DNA from: Lachnospiraceae bacterium
Lineage (GTDB): Bacteria > Bacillota > Clostridia > Lachnospirales > Lachnospiraceae
NCBI GenBank assembly: GCA_003535955.1
Contig: DPZM01000239.1
Location: 1 to 7,450 of the forward strand
Length of the DNA stretch: 7,450 bases
Reading direction: 5' to 3'
The translations under genes were made by a program, and so were the position numbers. Under the pieces are notes generated by a model. It ran no database searches, was not told the origin of the DNA, and worked only from the letters and a program-made list of their open reading frames with translations. Positions 1-5,901 of the stretch are shown piece by piece. Numbering within the stretch: position 1 is the stretch's first letter; each line of letters opens with the position of its first letter.

Positions 1-212
1 CTTCGTACAAACCGCCCGCGGAAGAGGGCAATGGCAGCCCTGGTTCCCCCGCAGCCCGGACAGTAAAGGCCGGTAAGTGATTCAAAAACACATTCCGGAT
101 ACTTAACAAGCCAACCGTCTCCGTTTACCCACACAAAGATGGCTGCAACTATCGCTGCAGCCAACAACCATTTACCCATTTCATATAATGTTTTATTATA
201 CACATTATTCAT
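1..212 (-). CDS. DUF2752 family membrane protein (partial, C-terminus beyond window)
   Basis: The reverse strand encodes about 70 residues before running off the left edge. A hydrophobic N-terminal helix (about residues 14-30) is followed by a Cys at 41 and the motif TGLYCPGCGGTRA (residues 47-59). That C-P-x-C-G-x-T-R signature in this setting is the hallmark of DUF2752, a small membrane protein family of unknown biochemical function. I chose the ATG at 212, 22 nt after the stop of the zinc-ribbon gene, because it is the first in-frame ATG after that stop; only a weak GAAG precedes it. An in-frame ATG at 179 (Met12) is possible and starts nearer the helix. The gene is probably co-transcribed with the upstream zinc-ribbon gene: same strand, short gap, no terminator seen between them. 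The two CxxC cysteines suggest metal or redox chemistry, but that is inference. Confidence 0.82.
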   Translation of the reverse strand, partial: MNNVYNKTLYEMGKWLLAAAIVAAIFVWVNGDGWLVKYPECVFESLTGLYCPGCGGTRAAIALFRGRFVR

Positions 213-234
213 CTTCAGCTTTATCAAATACTCA

Positions 235-825
235 CTACATGATCTCGTTGAGTACCCCTTCCGATACCATTGCCGCAACTATGATTATGCTTAACAGGAT
301 ACCCACACCGCCGGTGATCAATCCTGCGATCGCAAATCCCCTGCCGTCGTACTTCTTGGTAATGGTTATAATACCCATTACTATCGCTACTATCGAGAAT
401 ATCCATGAGATACATCCGCCGACGCAACAAAGGATCGACAGACACCCGCACACAAGTGATGCAATGGCAAAGCCGATACTGCCGCCGCCTTCTTCTTCAT
501 AATTCTCCGAGTAATCGGTATATGTTTCGCTGCTCTCATAGAAGCCCGATGAAGAGGCTGAAGAAGAGCTGTCGTTGCCCATGGCCTGATCAGCCGTATC
601 CGAAAGATCAGATGCCGCCTGCTCATAAGCTTCCTGCGCGCTGTTAAGTGTCTCATCTACCGAAGAAAAGCCGTCAGCCTCAGGTGAATCCGGCCCTTCA
701 ACAGGCGAAACCGCCTCCTCATTAACTCCTGTATCAACACTCACTGCTTCCTCTATCTTTGCTCCGCAATTTATACAGAACTTACTGCCTTCCAATATTT
801 CATGTCCGCAATTACCACAGATCAT
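235..825 (-). CDS. Zinc-ribbon protein with C-terminal DUF4190-like membrane domain
   Basis: This 196-residue protein has three parts. Residues 1-25 are a short zinc ribbon with C3-x2-C6 and C17-x2-C20, spaced like the stand-alone zinc-ribbon families. Residues 26-116 are a low-complexity, acidic, Ser/Glu/Ala-rich linker. Residues 117-188 are a hydrophobic domain matching the DUF4190 pattern: G-F-A-I-A-S-L-V-x-G, a long hydrophobic stretch, a short KKYDGRG loop at 157-163, then FAIAGLITGG and a second hydrophobic segment. With no signal peptide, the ribbon most likely stays in the cytoplasm. The membrane part carries an unusual cluster of cysteines (126, 128, 133, 134, 138). The start at 825 is fixed by a strong GAGGAGG at 833-839. 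The neighbour downstream is a DUF2752 gene. No function is known for this architecture; a membrane-stress or sensing role would be a guess. Confidence 0.87.
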   Translation of the reverse strand: MICGNCGHEILEGSKFCINCGAKIEEAVSVDTGVNEEAVSPVEGPDSPEADGFSSVDETLNSAQEAYEQAASDLSDTADQAMGNDSSSSASSSGFYESSETYTDYSENYEEEGGGSIGFAIASLVCGCLSILCCVGGCISWIFSIVAIVMGIITITKKYDGRGFAIAGLITGGVGILLSIIIVAAMVSEGVLNEIM

Positions 826-832
826 AATTTAC

Positions 833-839
833 CCTCCTC
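833..839 (-). promoter_or_regulatory. Strong Shine-Dalgarno for the zinc-ribbon gene
   Basis: GAGGAGG on the minus strand, 7 nt before the ATG at 825. It is the best ribosome binding site in the window and fixes the start of the zinc-ribbon/DUF4190 gene. Confidence 0.85.
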
Positions 840-868
840 AAATTATATATTTCCTCACAAACACAGTA

Positions 869-898
869 ATTGTACCATACACCGCTTAATCAGGTCAA
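869..898 (-). promoter_or_regulatory. Sigma-A-type promoter for the zinc-ribbon/DUF2752 unit
   Basis: On the minus strand, TTGACC (893-898) is followed after 18 nt by TACAAT (869-874). The -10 is preceded by TGG, which makes it an extended -10. Transcription would start near 862, giving a leader of about 37 nt that contains the strong ribosome binding site. It lies in the 88-nt gap after clpA, so this pair need not depend on clpSA transcription. No convincing terminator was seen between the clpA stop and this promoter. Confidence 0.7.
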
Positions 899-913
899 TG
901 GAGAGGTATGACT

Positions 914-3103
914 TCATATAACCGCATAAAAGTCATCATCCTGCGCCGTAAGCCTGATGCTTCCGCCATCCTTGAGGTCTCCGAAAAGAATCTCATCAAC
1001 AAATAGCGGCTTTATGTCGTTTCTTATAACGCGGTCAACTTCCCTGGCTCCAAACTCATGGCTTATGCCCCGCTTAAGTATCAGTTCCTTAGCCTTTTCA
1101 TCAACTTCAAGGCTGATGTTCTTATCATTCAGGAGTTCCCTCAGCTCTCCTGTCTTTTTATCGACTATCCTTGCGGCCATCTTATCATCCATTCCGTTGA
1201 AGGATACGATCTTGTTGAGCCTGTTTCTGAATTCCGGCTGGAAGGTCCGCTTAACCTCTTCCATGAGGGCAGAGTCATCCTGATAGTCACTCCCAAAGCC
1301 TATTCCCTTTTTTCCTATCCTGTTCGCTCCGGCATTGGAAGTCATTATAAGAACGACATTCCTAAAATCCGCCTTCCTGCCCTGGTTGTCCGTCAGGGTG
1401 GCGTAATCCATCACCTGAAGGAGTATGCTGTATATATCGGGATTGGCCTTTTCTATCTCGTCAAGAAGAAGGACGGAATTGGGATTTTTGCGTATCTCCT
1501 CCGTAAGGAGGCCGCCTTCCTCATAACCCACATAACCCGCGGGAGATCCGATAAGCTTGGCTACCGCATGCTTCTCCCCGTATTCACTCATATCAAACCT
1601 TATCAGCTTAACGCCCAGTTCATTTGCAAGACACCTTGCGACCTCCGTCTTACCGACACCCGTCGGTCCCACAAAGAGAAGGCTTGCAAGCGGCTTGCCG
1701 TCCTCAATAAGCCCCGCGCGTGAGAACTTGATCGCGTTGACTACCTGCATTACCGCATCATCCTGCCCGAAGATCTGCCCCTTGAGCCTCTCTTCCAGCG
1801 TGGCCAGGTTATCATTCTTCTCGGATTCAACGCTCTCAACCGGTATCCTGCATATCTTTGTTAAGACCCCGGCCACAACATCCTTATCAACCCTCTGTAT
1901 ATAGCCTTCAACAGGATGGAGCTTCCTGTAGGCACCCGCCTCGTCCATAAGGTCTATGGCCTTATCCGGGAGGAACCTTTCGTTAATGTATTTTGCGCTC
2001 ATGCCTACAGTATATTCGAGCACATCGTCACCGTATATAACCCCATGAAAGTTCTCGTATTTCTCCTTCAGTCCCTTAAGTATGCCGACCGCTTCATCCT
2101 GAGTGGGTTCCTTTATCTCTATGTTCTGAAACCTCCTCGCGAGGCTCTTGTTCTTCTCGAAATGCTTCTTATATTCATCGAAGGTGGTCGCCCCGATGAA
2201 GCGGATCTTACCGCCGCTTAAGTAGGGCTTTAACATATTGGCCGCATCATGGGAAGAATCACCCGCCGCCCCGGCACCGCTCAGATTATGTATCTCATCT
2301 ATATAGACTATCGGCTTCTCTTCTTTCCCGATCGCCTCAAGCACCATCTTAAATCTTTTTTCAAAGTCACCCCTGTACTGCGTTCCCGCAAGCATGCCTC
2401 CAAGGTCCAGCATGAAGATCCTGCTGCCCTTAATGGGATCGGGAACCCTGTCCTCATTGATCCTCTGCGCAAGCCCGTATGTGATCGCTGTCTTGCCGAC
2501 TCCCGGCTCACCTATATGGAGGGGATTGTTCTTATCCCTGCGGCAGAGAACCTGTATGGTTCTCTCAAGCTCGTCCTCCCTGCCGATAAGCGGATTGGCT
2601 GATTCTGCCAGGTCATTAAGGCAGGGGGCATAAGCCTGCCACTTCTCGCCCGCTTCCCCGGTCTTTACCTCGTTATCGCGGTCATCGCTAACCTCCGTAA
2701 GGGCCCGCAACAGATCCGTCTTATCTACCTTCTGCTTCTTCATGTAGTAAACGGCATAACTGTCCGGCAGGTCCCACAAAGCATTTACTATATGCCTTAT
2801 GCCGATCTCCCTCTTACCGCCGCTTATTGCCTGTCTGGCAGCTCCCTCAAGTGTAATGCCGATGCCGTATGAGAGCTCGGGATTCCCGGTTGTTGAACGG
2901 CCGATGTACTCCTCTCCGTATTTTGTCAGGTCTGCCTTAAGCTGCTCGACATCGCCGCCGCACTGTATAAATGCCTGCCTGAAGCTGTTATAACCGCACA
3001 TGATGAGTATGAGTATCTCGGGAGTTACCAGCTCATACTTGTGCGCGGACGAATATTCAATTGAATCCCTGAGGATCTCGGATAATTCTCTTGACAGGTT
3101 CAT
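914..3103 (-). CDS. clpA: ClpA, AAA+ unfoldase subunit of the ClpAP protease
   Basis: This 729-residue protein has the ClpA layout (E. coli ClpA is 758): an N-domain (about 1-145), D1 and D2 ATPase modules, and no ClpB/ClpC-type coiled-coil middle domain. D1 has Walker A GEPGVGKT (198-205), Walker B IVYIDE (265-270), GATT sensor (304-307) and an ARRF arginine region (322-325). D2 has Walker A GPTGVGKT (479-486), pore loop GYVGY (523-527), Walker B LLLDEIEK (545-552) and GAR sensor 2 (685-687). The loop KKGIGFG (598-604) holds the IGF tripeptide that docks into ClpP, so it should feed a peptidase rather than act as a disaggregase. It hydrolyses ATP to unfold and thread cytosolic proteins. Its ATG overlaps the clpS stop (ATGA), which implies translational coupling and fits ClpS being its adaptor. 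No clpP is in the window. All catalytic motifs appear intact. Confidence 0.97.
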   Translation of the reverse strand: MNLSRELSEILRDSIEYSSAHKYELVTPEILILIMCGYNSFRQAFIQCGGDVEQLKADLTKYGEEYIGRSTTGNPELSYGIGITLEGAARQAISGGKREIGIRHIVNALWDLPDSYAVYYMKKQKVDKTDLLRALTEVSDDRDNEVKTGEAGEKWQAYAPCLNDLAESANPLIGREDELERTIQVLCRRDKNNPLHIGEPGVGKTAITYGLAQRINEDRVPDPIKGSRIFMLDLGGMLAGTQYRGDFEKRFKMVLEAIGKEEKPIVYIDEIHNLSGAGAAGDSSHDAANMLKPYLSGGKIRFIGATTFDEYKKHFEKNKSLARRFQNIEIKEPTQDEAVGILKGLKEKYENFHGVIYGDDVLEYTVGMSAKYINERFLPDKAIDLMDEAGAYRKLHPVEGYIQRVDKDVVAGVLTKICRIPVESVESEKNDNLATLEERLKGQIFGQDDAVMQVVNAIKFSRAGLIEDGKPLASLLFVGPTGVGKTEVARCLANELGVKLIRFDMSEYGEKHAVAKLIGSPAGYVGYEEGGLLTEEIRKNPNSVLLLDEIEKANPDIYSILLQVMDYATLTDNQGRKADFRNVVLIMTSNAGANRIGKKGIGFGSDYQDDSALMEEVKRTFQPEFRNRLNKIVSFNGMDDKMAARIVDKKTGELRELLNDKNISLEVDEKAKELILKRGISHEFGAREVDRVIRNDIKPLFVDEILFGDLKDGGSIRLTAQDDDFYAVI

Positions 3104-3402
3104 TTGGCTTCCTCAACCTTCATTCTGAACGGGAACCCTTCCTTCTTCGCCATCGACAGGGCCTTGTCGACCTTGGACATGGCTATATCATAAGGGTAGC
3201 AGCCCACCGATGCCGACCCCCTTTTATGGACCATGAGCATCAGGGCCCTTGCGCTCAGGCGGTCCTTGTTGAATATCTCCGTCAGTATCCTGACTACGAA
3301 ATCCATTGTGGTAAAGTCATCATTGAGCATGATCACCTTATACTGCTTGGGTTCCTTTATATCTGTACCGGTATTTTCTTTTACTGCTTCTTTTGTTTCC
3401 AT
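3100..3402 (-). CDS. clpS: ClpS, N-degron adaptor for ClpA
   Basis: This 100-residue protein is close to E. coli ClpS (106). A flexible N-terminal tail (1-20) of the kind needed for delivery to ClpA precedes the core, which begins YKVIMLNDD. Counting against E. coli ClpS with an offset of 7, the pocket that binds a substrate's free N-terminus is kept: N27, D28 (E. coli N34, D35) and H59 (H66). The gatekeeper-type methionine is M33 (M40). In the ClpA-facing region K77 matches K84 and D72 replaces E79, while the usual AE-x-K glutamate is M75, a mild deviation. The role is to bind proteins with N-terminal bulky hydrophobic residues and pass them to ClpA. It lies first in a clpS-clpA operon. The start at 3402 has no good Shine-Dalgarno (only a GAG 2 nt away), so a leaderless mRNA is possible. 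Confidence 0.96.
   Translation of the reverse strand: METKEAVKENTGTDIKEPKQYKVIMLNDDFTTMDFVVRILTEIFNKDRLSARALMLMVHKRGSASVGCYPYDIAMSKVDKALSMAKKEGFPFRMKVEEAK
3108..3114 (-). promoter_or_regulatory. Ribosome binding site for clpA inside the end of clpS
   Basis: GAGGAAG on the minus strand lies within the last codons of clpS, a few nt before the clpA ATG at 3103. With the ATGA overlap it supports translational coupling of adaptor and unfoldase. Confidence 0.7.
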
Positions 3403-3408
3403 GACTCT

Positions 3409-3438
3409 AGTTTAGCACATTTTTGTCACACTTGTCAG
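3409..3438 (-). promoter_or_regulatory. Candidate clpS-clpA promoter, possibly giving a leaderless clpS mRNA
   Basis: On the minus strand, CTGACA (3433-3438) is followed after 18 nt by TAAACT (3409-3414). The -10 is preceded by TGC, an extended -10. Only six nt separate this -10 from the clpS ATG at 3402, so transcription would begin at or next to the start codon. That fits the lack of a ribosome binding site. The -35 occupies nearly the same bases as the -35 of the divergent promoter. A weaker upstream -10 (TAATAC, 3454-3459) without a clear -35 is an alternative. Confidence 0.45.
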
Positions 3439-3460
3439 TATAAAGGCAACGGAGTATTAT
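3432..3460 (+). promoter_or_regulatory. Sigma-A-type promoter for the ATP-grasp pair
   Basis: TTGTCA (3432-3437) and TATTAT (3455-3460) are separated by exactly 17 nt, a near-consensus arrangement. Transcription would start near 3467, leaving a leader of about 33 nt before the ATG at 3500. The leader is T-rich then AT-rich and has only a weak, distant AAGAAG, so translation of the first gene may be inefficient. A second AT-rich box (TAATAT, 3488-3493) lacks a -35 of comparable quality. Confidence 0.6.
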
Positions 3461-3499
3461 TTGTTTCTTTTTTCGGATAAGAAGTGTTAATATATAAAT

Positions 3500-4381
3500 A
3501 TGAAGGGATGGCTTATAGTAAACAGGTTTTTGTATACGGACAAATTCAGCGAGCTCTACGACTGGCTTATAAGGGCGGCAGCGAAGGCAGGCAGTGAGCT
3601 TACCCTGCTCACCAACGACCGTTTCCTCGTTAATACGGACAGCGGGGAAGTCATTTACCCGGAACCTGGGGCCAAGGCACCTGACTACGTTATCTTCTGG
3701 GATAAGGACATACGCCTGGCCGGGGCTCTTGAAGCGCAGGGATTGAGGCTGTACAACCGCGCTGACGCTATTGAAGCCTGTGATGACAAATCACTGACCT
3801 TAAGCCGTCTTGCCGGTAAGGTCAGGATGCCGAAGACCTTCACCTTTCCCTTTACCTATGAGCATCTTGGGTTTAATAACCTTGAGTTCCTTGACCGCAT
3901 CGAAGCTAAGCTTTCCTATCCTTTCATTATCAAGGAATGCTTCGGTTCCTTCGGCGCTCAGGTCTATCTGGCCCGGTCGCATGATGAAGCCGTATCAATA
4001 ATACAGAACGCAGGAGGCCGTCCCTGCATAGCACAGGAATACATCGGATCCGGCAGGGGCCGGGATATAAGGATAAATGTGGTCGGAGACGAATGTGTGG
4101 CAGCGATGCTCAGATACAATGATGAAGACTTTCGGGCCAACATCACCGCAGGCGGCCATATGAAGCAATACGCCCCAACGGATGCCCAGCAGGAAATGGC
4201 ACTTAAGGTATGCCGGGAGCTTAAGCTTGATTACGCCGGTGTTGACATCCTCTTCGGACCGGATGATGAGCCCGTTCTGTGTGAGGTAAACAGCAATGCA
4301 CATTTCAAGAGCATATATGACTGCACGGGCATCAATGTCGCCGATGCCCTTATCAGTCACATTTTAGGAGAAAAAACATGA
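3500..4381 (+). CDS. RimK-like ATP-grasp ligase A
   Basis: This 293-residue protein has an N-terminal Rossmann-like pre-ATP-grasp region (1-95) and a complete ATP-grasp fold. Visible elements are DDK (95-97), the lysine K145 in IIKECFGSFGAQV with glycine loop GSFG (149-152), the hinge QEY (179-181), GRDIRI (187-192), MLR (203-205), DFRAN (210-214), D249 in GVDI, and E262-V-N264 as metal ligands. This pattern places it with RimK-type enzymes, which activate a carboxylate as acylphosphate and join it to an amine, often glutamate. K146-equivalent proline of the common KP motif is a glutamate here (K145-E146). The substrate cannot be read from sequence. The start at 3500 is needed for the first beta strand (GWLIVN) although no good Shine-Dalgarno precedes it. 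Its stop overlaps the next gene's start (ATGA), so both are made together. Confidence 0.9.
   Translation: MKGWLIVNRFLYTDKFSELYDWLIRAAAKAGSELTLLTNDRFLVNTDSGEVIYPEPGAKAPDYVIFWDKDIRLAGALEAQGLRLYNRADAIEACDDKSLTLSRLAGKVRMPKTFTFPFTYEHLGFNNLEFLDRIEAKLSYPFIIKECFGSFGAQVYLARSHDEAVSIIQNAGGRPCIAQEYIGSGRGRDIRINVVGDECVAAMLRYNDEDFRANITAGGHMKQYAPTDAQQEMALKVCRELKLDYAGVDILFGPDDEPVLCEVNSNAHFKSIYDCTGINVADALISHILGEKT
4366..4370 (+). promoter_or_regulatory. Ribosome binding site for the second ATP-grasp gene
   Basis: AGGAG lies 7 nt before the ATG at 4378, inside the last codons of the first ATP-grasp gene. It fixes the start and supports coupled translation. It is clearly better than the site of the first gene, so the second protein could be made in equal or larger amounts. 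Confidence 0.75.
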
Positions 4382-5328
4382 GCAAAACAGGTTGGATCCT
4401 CTATGAATCGGCAGACGCGAGAAAAAACAGCTGGTTCATCGAAAAACTTCAGAACGAACTGCACCCCTACAGGTTGGAGTTAGTATATACCGATTATATA
4501 GCGCAGGCCTACGACAGTTCGCATGATGATAAAGATATGGCAAAGCGTATGCTTAAGAACAGGGATTTCCCCGCATTTATCATAAACCGTTCACGTAATG
4601 CCAATATCGCTCCTGAATTCGAGGAACAGGGAGTACGGGTTTTCAACCCATCCGAAGTTACCCGTCTTGGAAACGACAAGGACTTGTCCTACGCCCTTGC
4701 AGATAAGCTGGGACTCTCCTTCATGCCATATATCACCATCGAAGGTTCCGCGCTTAAGCCGCTTATACCGGTGGATGAGGACAGGTCATTTAAGGATATG
4801 GAATGCTTTAAGGAAATAAACCGGATCGCGAATGATTTTGGCTATCCTTTTGTATTAAAGCCTGCCGACGGTCATGGGGGCAGGCATGTCTTTTTGATAA
4901 AAAACGAGGATGAACTTCACTCATCGGTCCAGGATATAATGCGTACCTTCCGTCTGCGTCCCTATAAGAAGCTTCTTATGCAGAGGCCCTGTGATACATG
5001 GGGAAGGGACCTCCGTATATATATGCTCGGGAATGAGATAGTTGCGGGAATGCTAAGGATCGCAGGGGACAGCAGCGACTTTCGGGCCAACTTCTCCCTT
5101 GGGGGGACAGCCTCGCTCATCACCCCCACAAGGCAGGAGAGGTTTATCGCCGGCGAGCTTGCCGAGGCCCTGCCCTCTGACTTTATCGGAGTTGACCTGA
5201 TCTATGACAAGGGCGGTCCCGTATTTAATGAGATCGAGGATGCTGTCGGTTCGCGCATGCTCTATACCTATACGGACATCGATATCGTGAAGATGTTTGC
5301 CGACCACATCAGGCACACCTTATCGTAG
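4378..5328 (+). CDS. RimK-like ATP-grasp ligase B, paralogue of ligase A
   Basis: This 316-residue protein has a pre-ATP-grasp region (1-98) and ATP-grasp modules. Key elements are NDK (99-101), K161 in FVLKPADGHGG with glycine loop 165-168, QRP (202-204), GRDLRI (209-214), MLR (225-227), DFRAN (234-238), GVD (271-273) and NEIE (284-287). It is a clear paralogue of the preceding protein: GRD-x-RI, VA-x-MLR, DFRAN-x3-GG, PT and GVD occur in the same order. The E-x-N metal motif of RimK-type enzymes reads E285-I-E287 here, an acidic ligand in place of Asn. It also has about 20 extra residues around 125-145 before the ATP-binding lysine. Probable activity is ATP-dependent amide or peptide bond formation in the cytoplasm, possibly a second step after ligase A or a heteromer with it. 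Its end overlaps the convergent CPBP gene by 9 nt. Confidence 0.9.
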   Translation: MSKTGWILYESADARKNSWFIEKLQNELHPYRLELVYTDYIAQAYDSSHDDKDMAKRMLKNRDFPAFIINRSRNANIAPEFEEQGVRVFNPSEVTRLGNDKDLSYALADKLGLSFMPYITIEGSALKPLIPVDEDRSFKDMECFKEINRIANDFGYPFVLKPADGHGGRHVFLIKNEDELHSSVQDIMRTFRLRPYKKLLMQRPCDTWGRDLRIYMLGNEIVAGMLRIAGDSSDFRANFSLGGTASLITPTRQERFIAGELAEALPSDFIGVDLIYDKGGPVFNEIEDAVGSRMLYTYTDIDIVKMFADHIRHTLS

Positions 5329-5901
5329 AGGATTATTCCTCATGTCCGGCCTGTCTGTTTTCCTGACCCTCATAAGAGTGAACAAGAGGCCCGCAAGCGC
5401 GGCCGTTATAATGATCAGCCGGATCGCTGTATGCGGGTCATCCGGCATGAGGTCATCAATAAGAAGCCCCGTCAGGTTAAATACCACATGGAAGCAGATG
5501 CAGTTTATCACCGAACCCGTACACTTTATAAGATACCCGATAAACAGTCCCAATATAAACGCATATATCCCCTGAACAAGGTTCATATGGTATATACCAA
5601 ACAGGCCCGCCTGAATGAGATTTGCTGCGTGAAAGGGTAAGAATTTACGGGAAAGGGACAGGATAAAACCGCGAAAGATAAGTTCCTCCAATACCGGAGC
5701 AACGACTGTAACAAGCAGGATCATTGACAGATCGTTCTCAAGCAGGGGCGACATATGCTCCTGATAGGCGTCAGGCATCCCCGGTATCGCATCCAGTATG
5801 AAGCCGAGGATAAAGGCCGCAGCCAGTTCACATTCAATCCCCAGCAGGGAGCACAATGCCACGTTCCGTGGCCTGATATTTAAGAAAGTAGATAAATTCA
5901 T
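5320..5901 (-). CDS. CPBP family intramembrane metalloprotease (CAAX/ABI type)
   Basis: This 193-residue membrane protein carries all three conserved motifs of the CPBP (Rce1/ABI) family: E72-E73-L-I-F-R77 (EExxxR), F101-G-I-Y-H105 (FxxxH), and H138-V-V-F-N142 (HxxxN). Hydrophobic segments surround them, with one N-terminal helix near 15-38 and a last one near 160-177, ending in a basic, polar tail. The Glu and His residues form the intramembrane active site; substrates are unknown, as for most bacterial members, which include bacteriocin-maturation and immunity proteins. I chose the ATG at 5901, 8 nt after AAGGA (5910-5914); a GTG at 5904 is adjacent. The start lies inside the end of the SGNH-like gene, giving an overlap of about 68 nt in another frame. 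This suggests translation tied to the acyl-transfer genes. The 3' end overlaps the convergent ATP-grasp gene. Confidence 0.92.
   Translation of the reverse strand: MNLSTFLNIRPRNVALCSLLGIECELAAAFILGFILDAIPGMPDAYQEHMSPLLENDLSMILLVTVVAPVLEELIFRGFILSLSRKFLPFHAANLIQAGLFGIYHMNLVQGIYAFILGLFIGYLIKCTGSVINCICFHVVFNLTGLLIDDLMPDDPHTAIRLIIITAALAGLLFTLMRVRKTDRPDMRNNPLR

Noticed and set aside
188..502. A 104-codon plus-strand open frame opposite the zinc-ribbon gene
   Set aside because: Low-complexity Pro/Ile/Thr/Ser composition with no domain; it is the shadow of the DUF4190-like region on the other strand.
1058..1723. A 221-codon plus-strand open frame opposite clpA, and other plus-strand open frames between 957 and 2993
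   Set aside because: They lie wholly antisense to an intact clpA, show no recognisable domain or good ribosome binding site, and are explained by codon bias of the real gene.
3403..3499. A small precursor peptide gene for a graspetide-type pathway ahead of the ATP-grasp pair
   Set aside because: The 97-nt gap is taken up by promoter elements and holds no open frame with a start and ribosome binding site. No such gene is seen between or after the pair either, since the next gene overlaps on the other strand. A distant precursor cannot be excluded.
4127..5094. A 15-nt identical word (GACTTTCGGGCCAAC) in both ATP-grasp genes as a DNA repeat
   Set aside because: It encodes the conserved DFRAN motif in both paralogues, so common ancestry and shared codon choice explain it; it is not a separate repeat element.
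5328..5341. Perfect 5-bp hairpin GAGGA-TTAT-TCCTC just after the ATP-grasp stop
   Set aside because: The stem is short, AT-looped and lacks a T-run on either strand, so it is not a credible intrinsic terminator.
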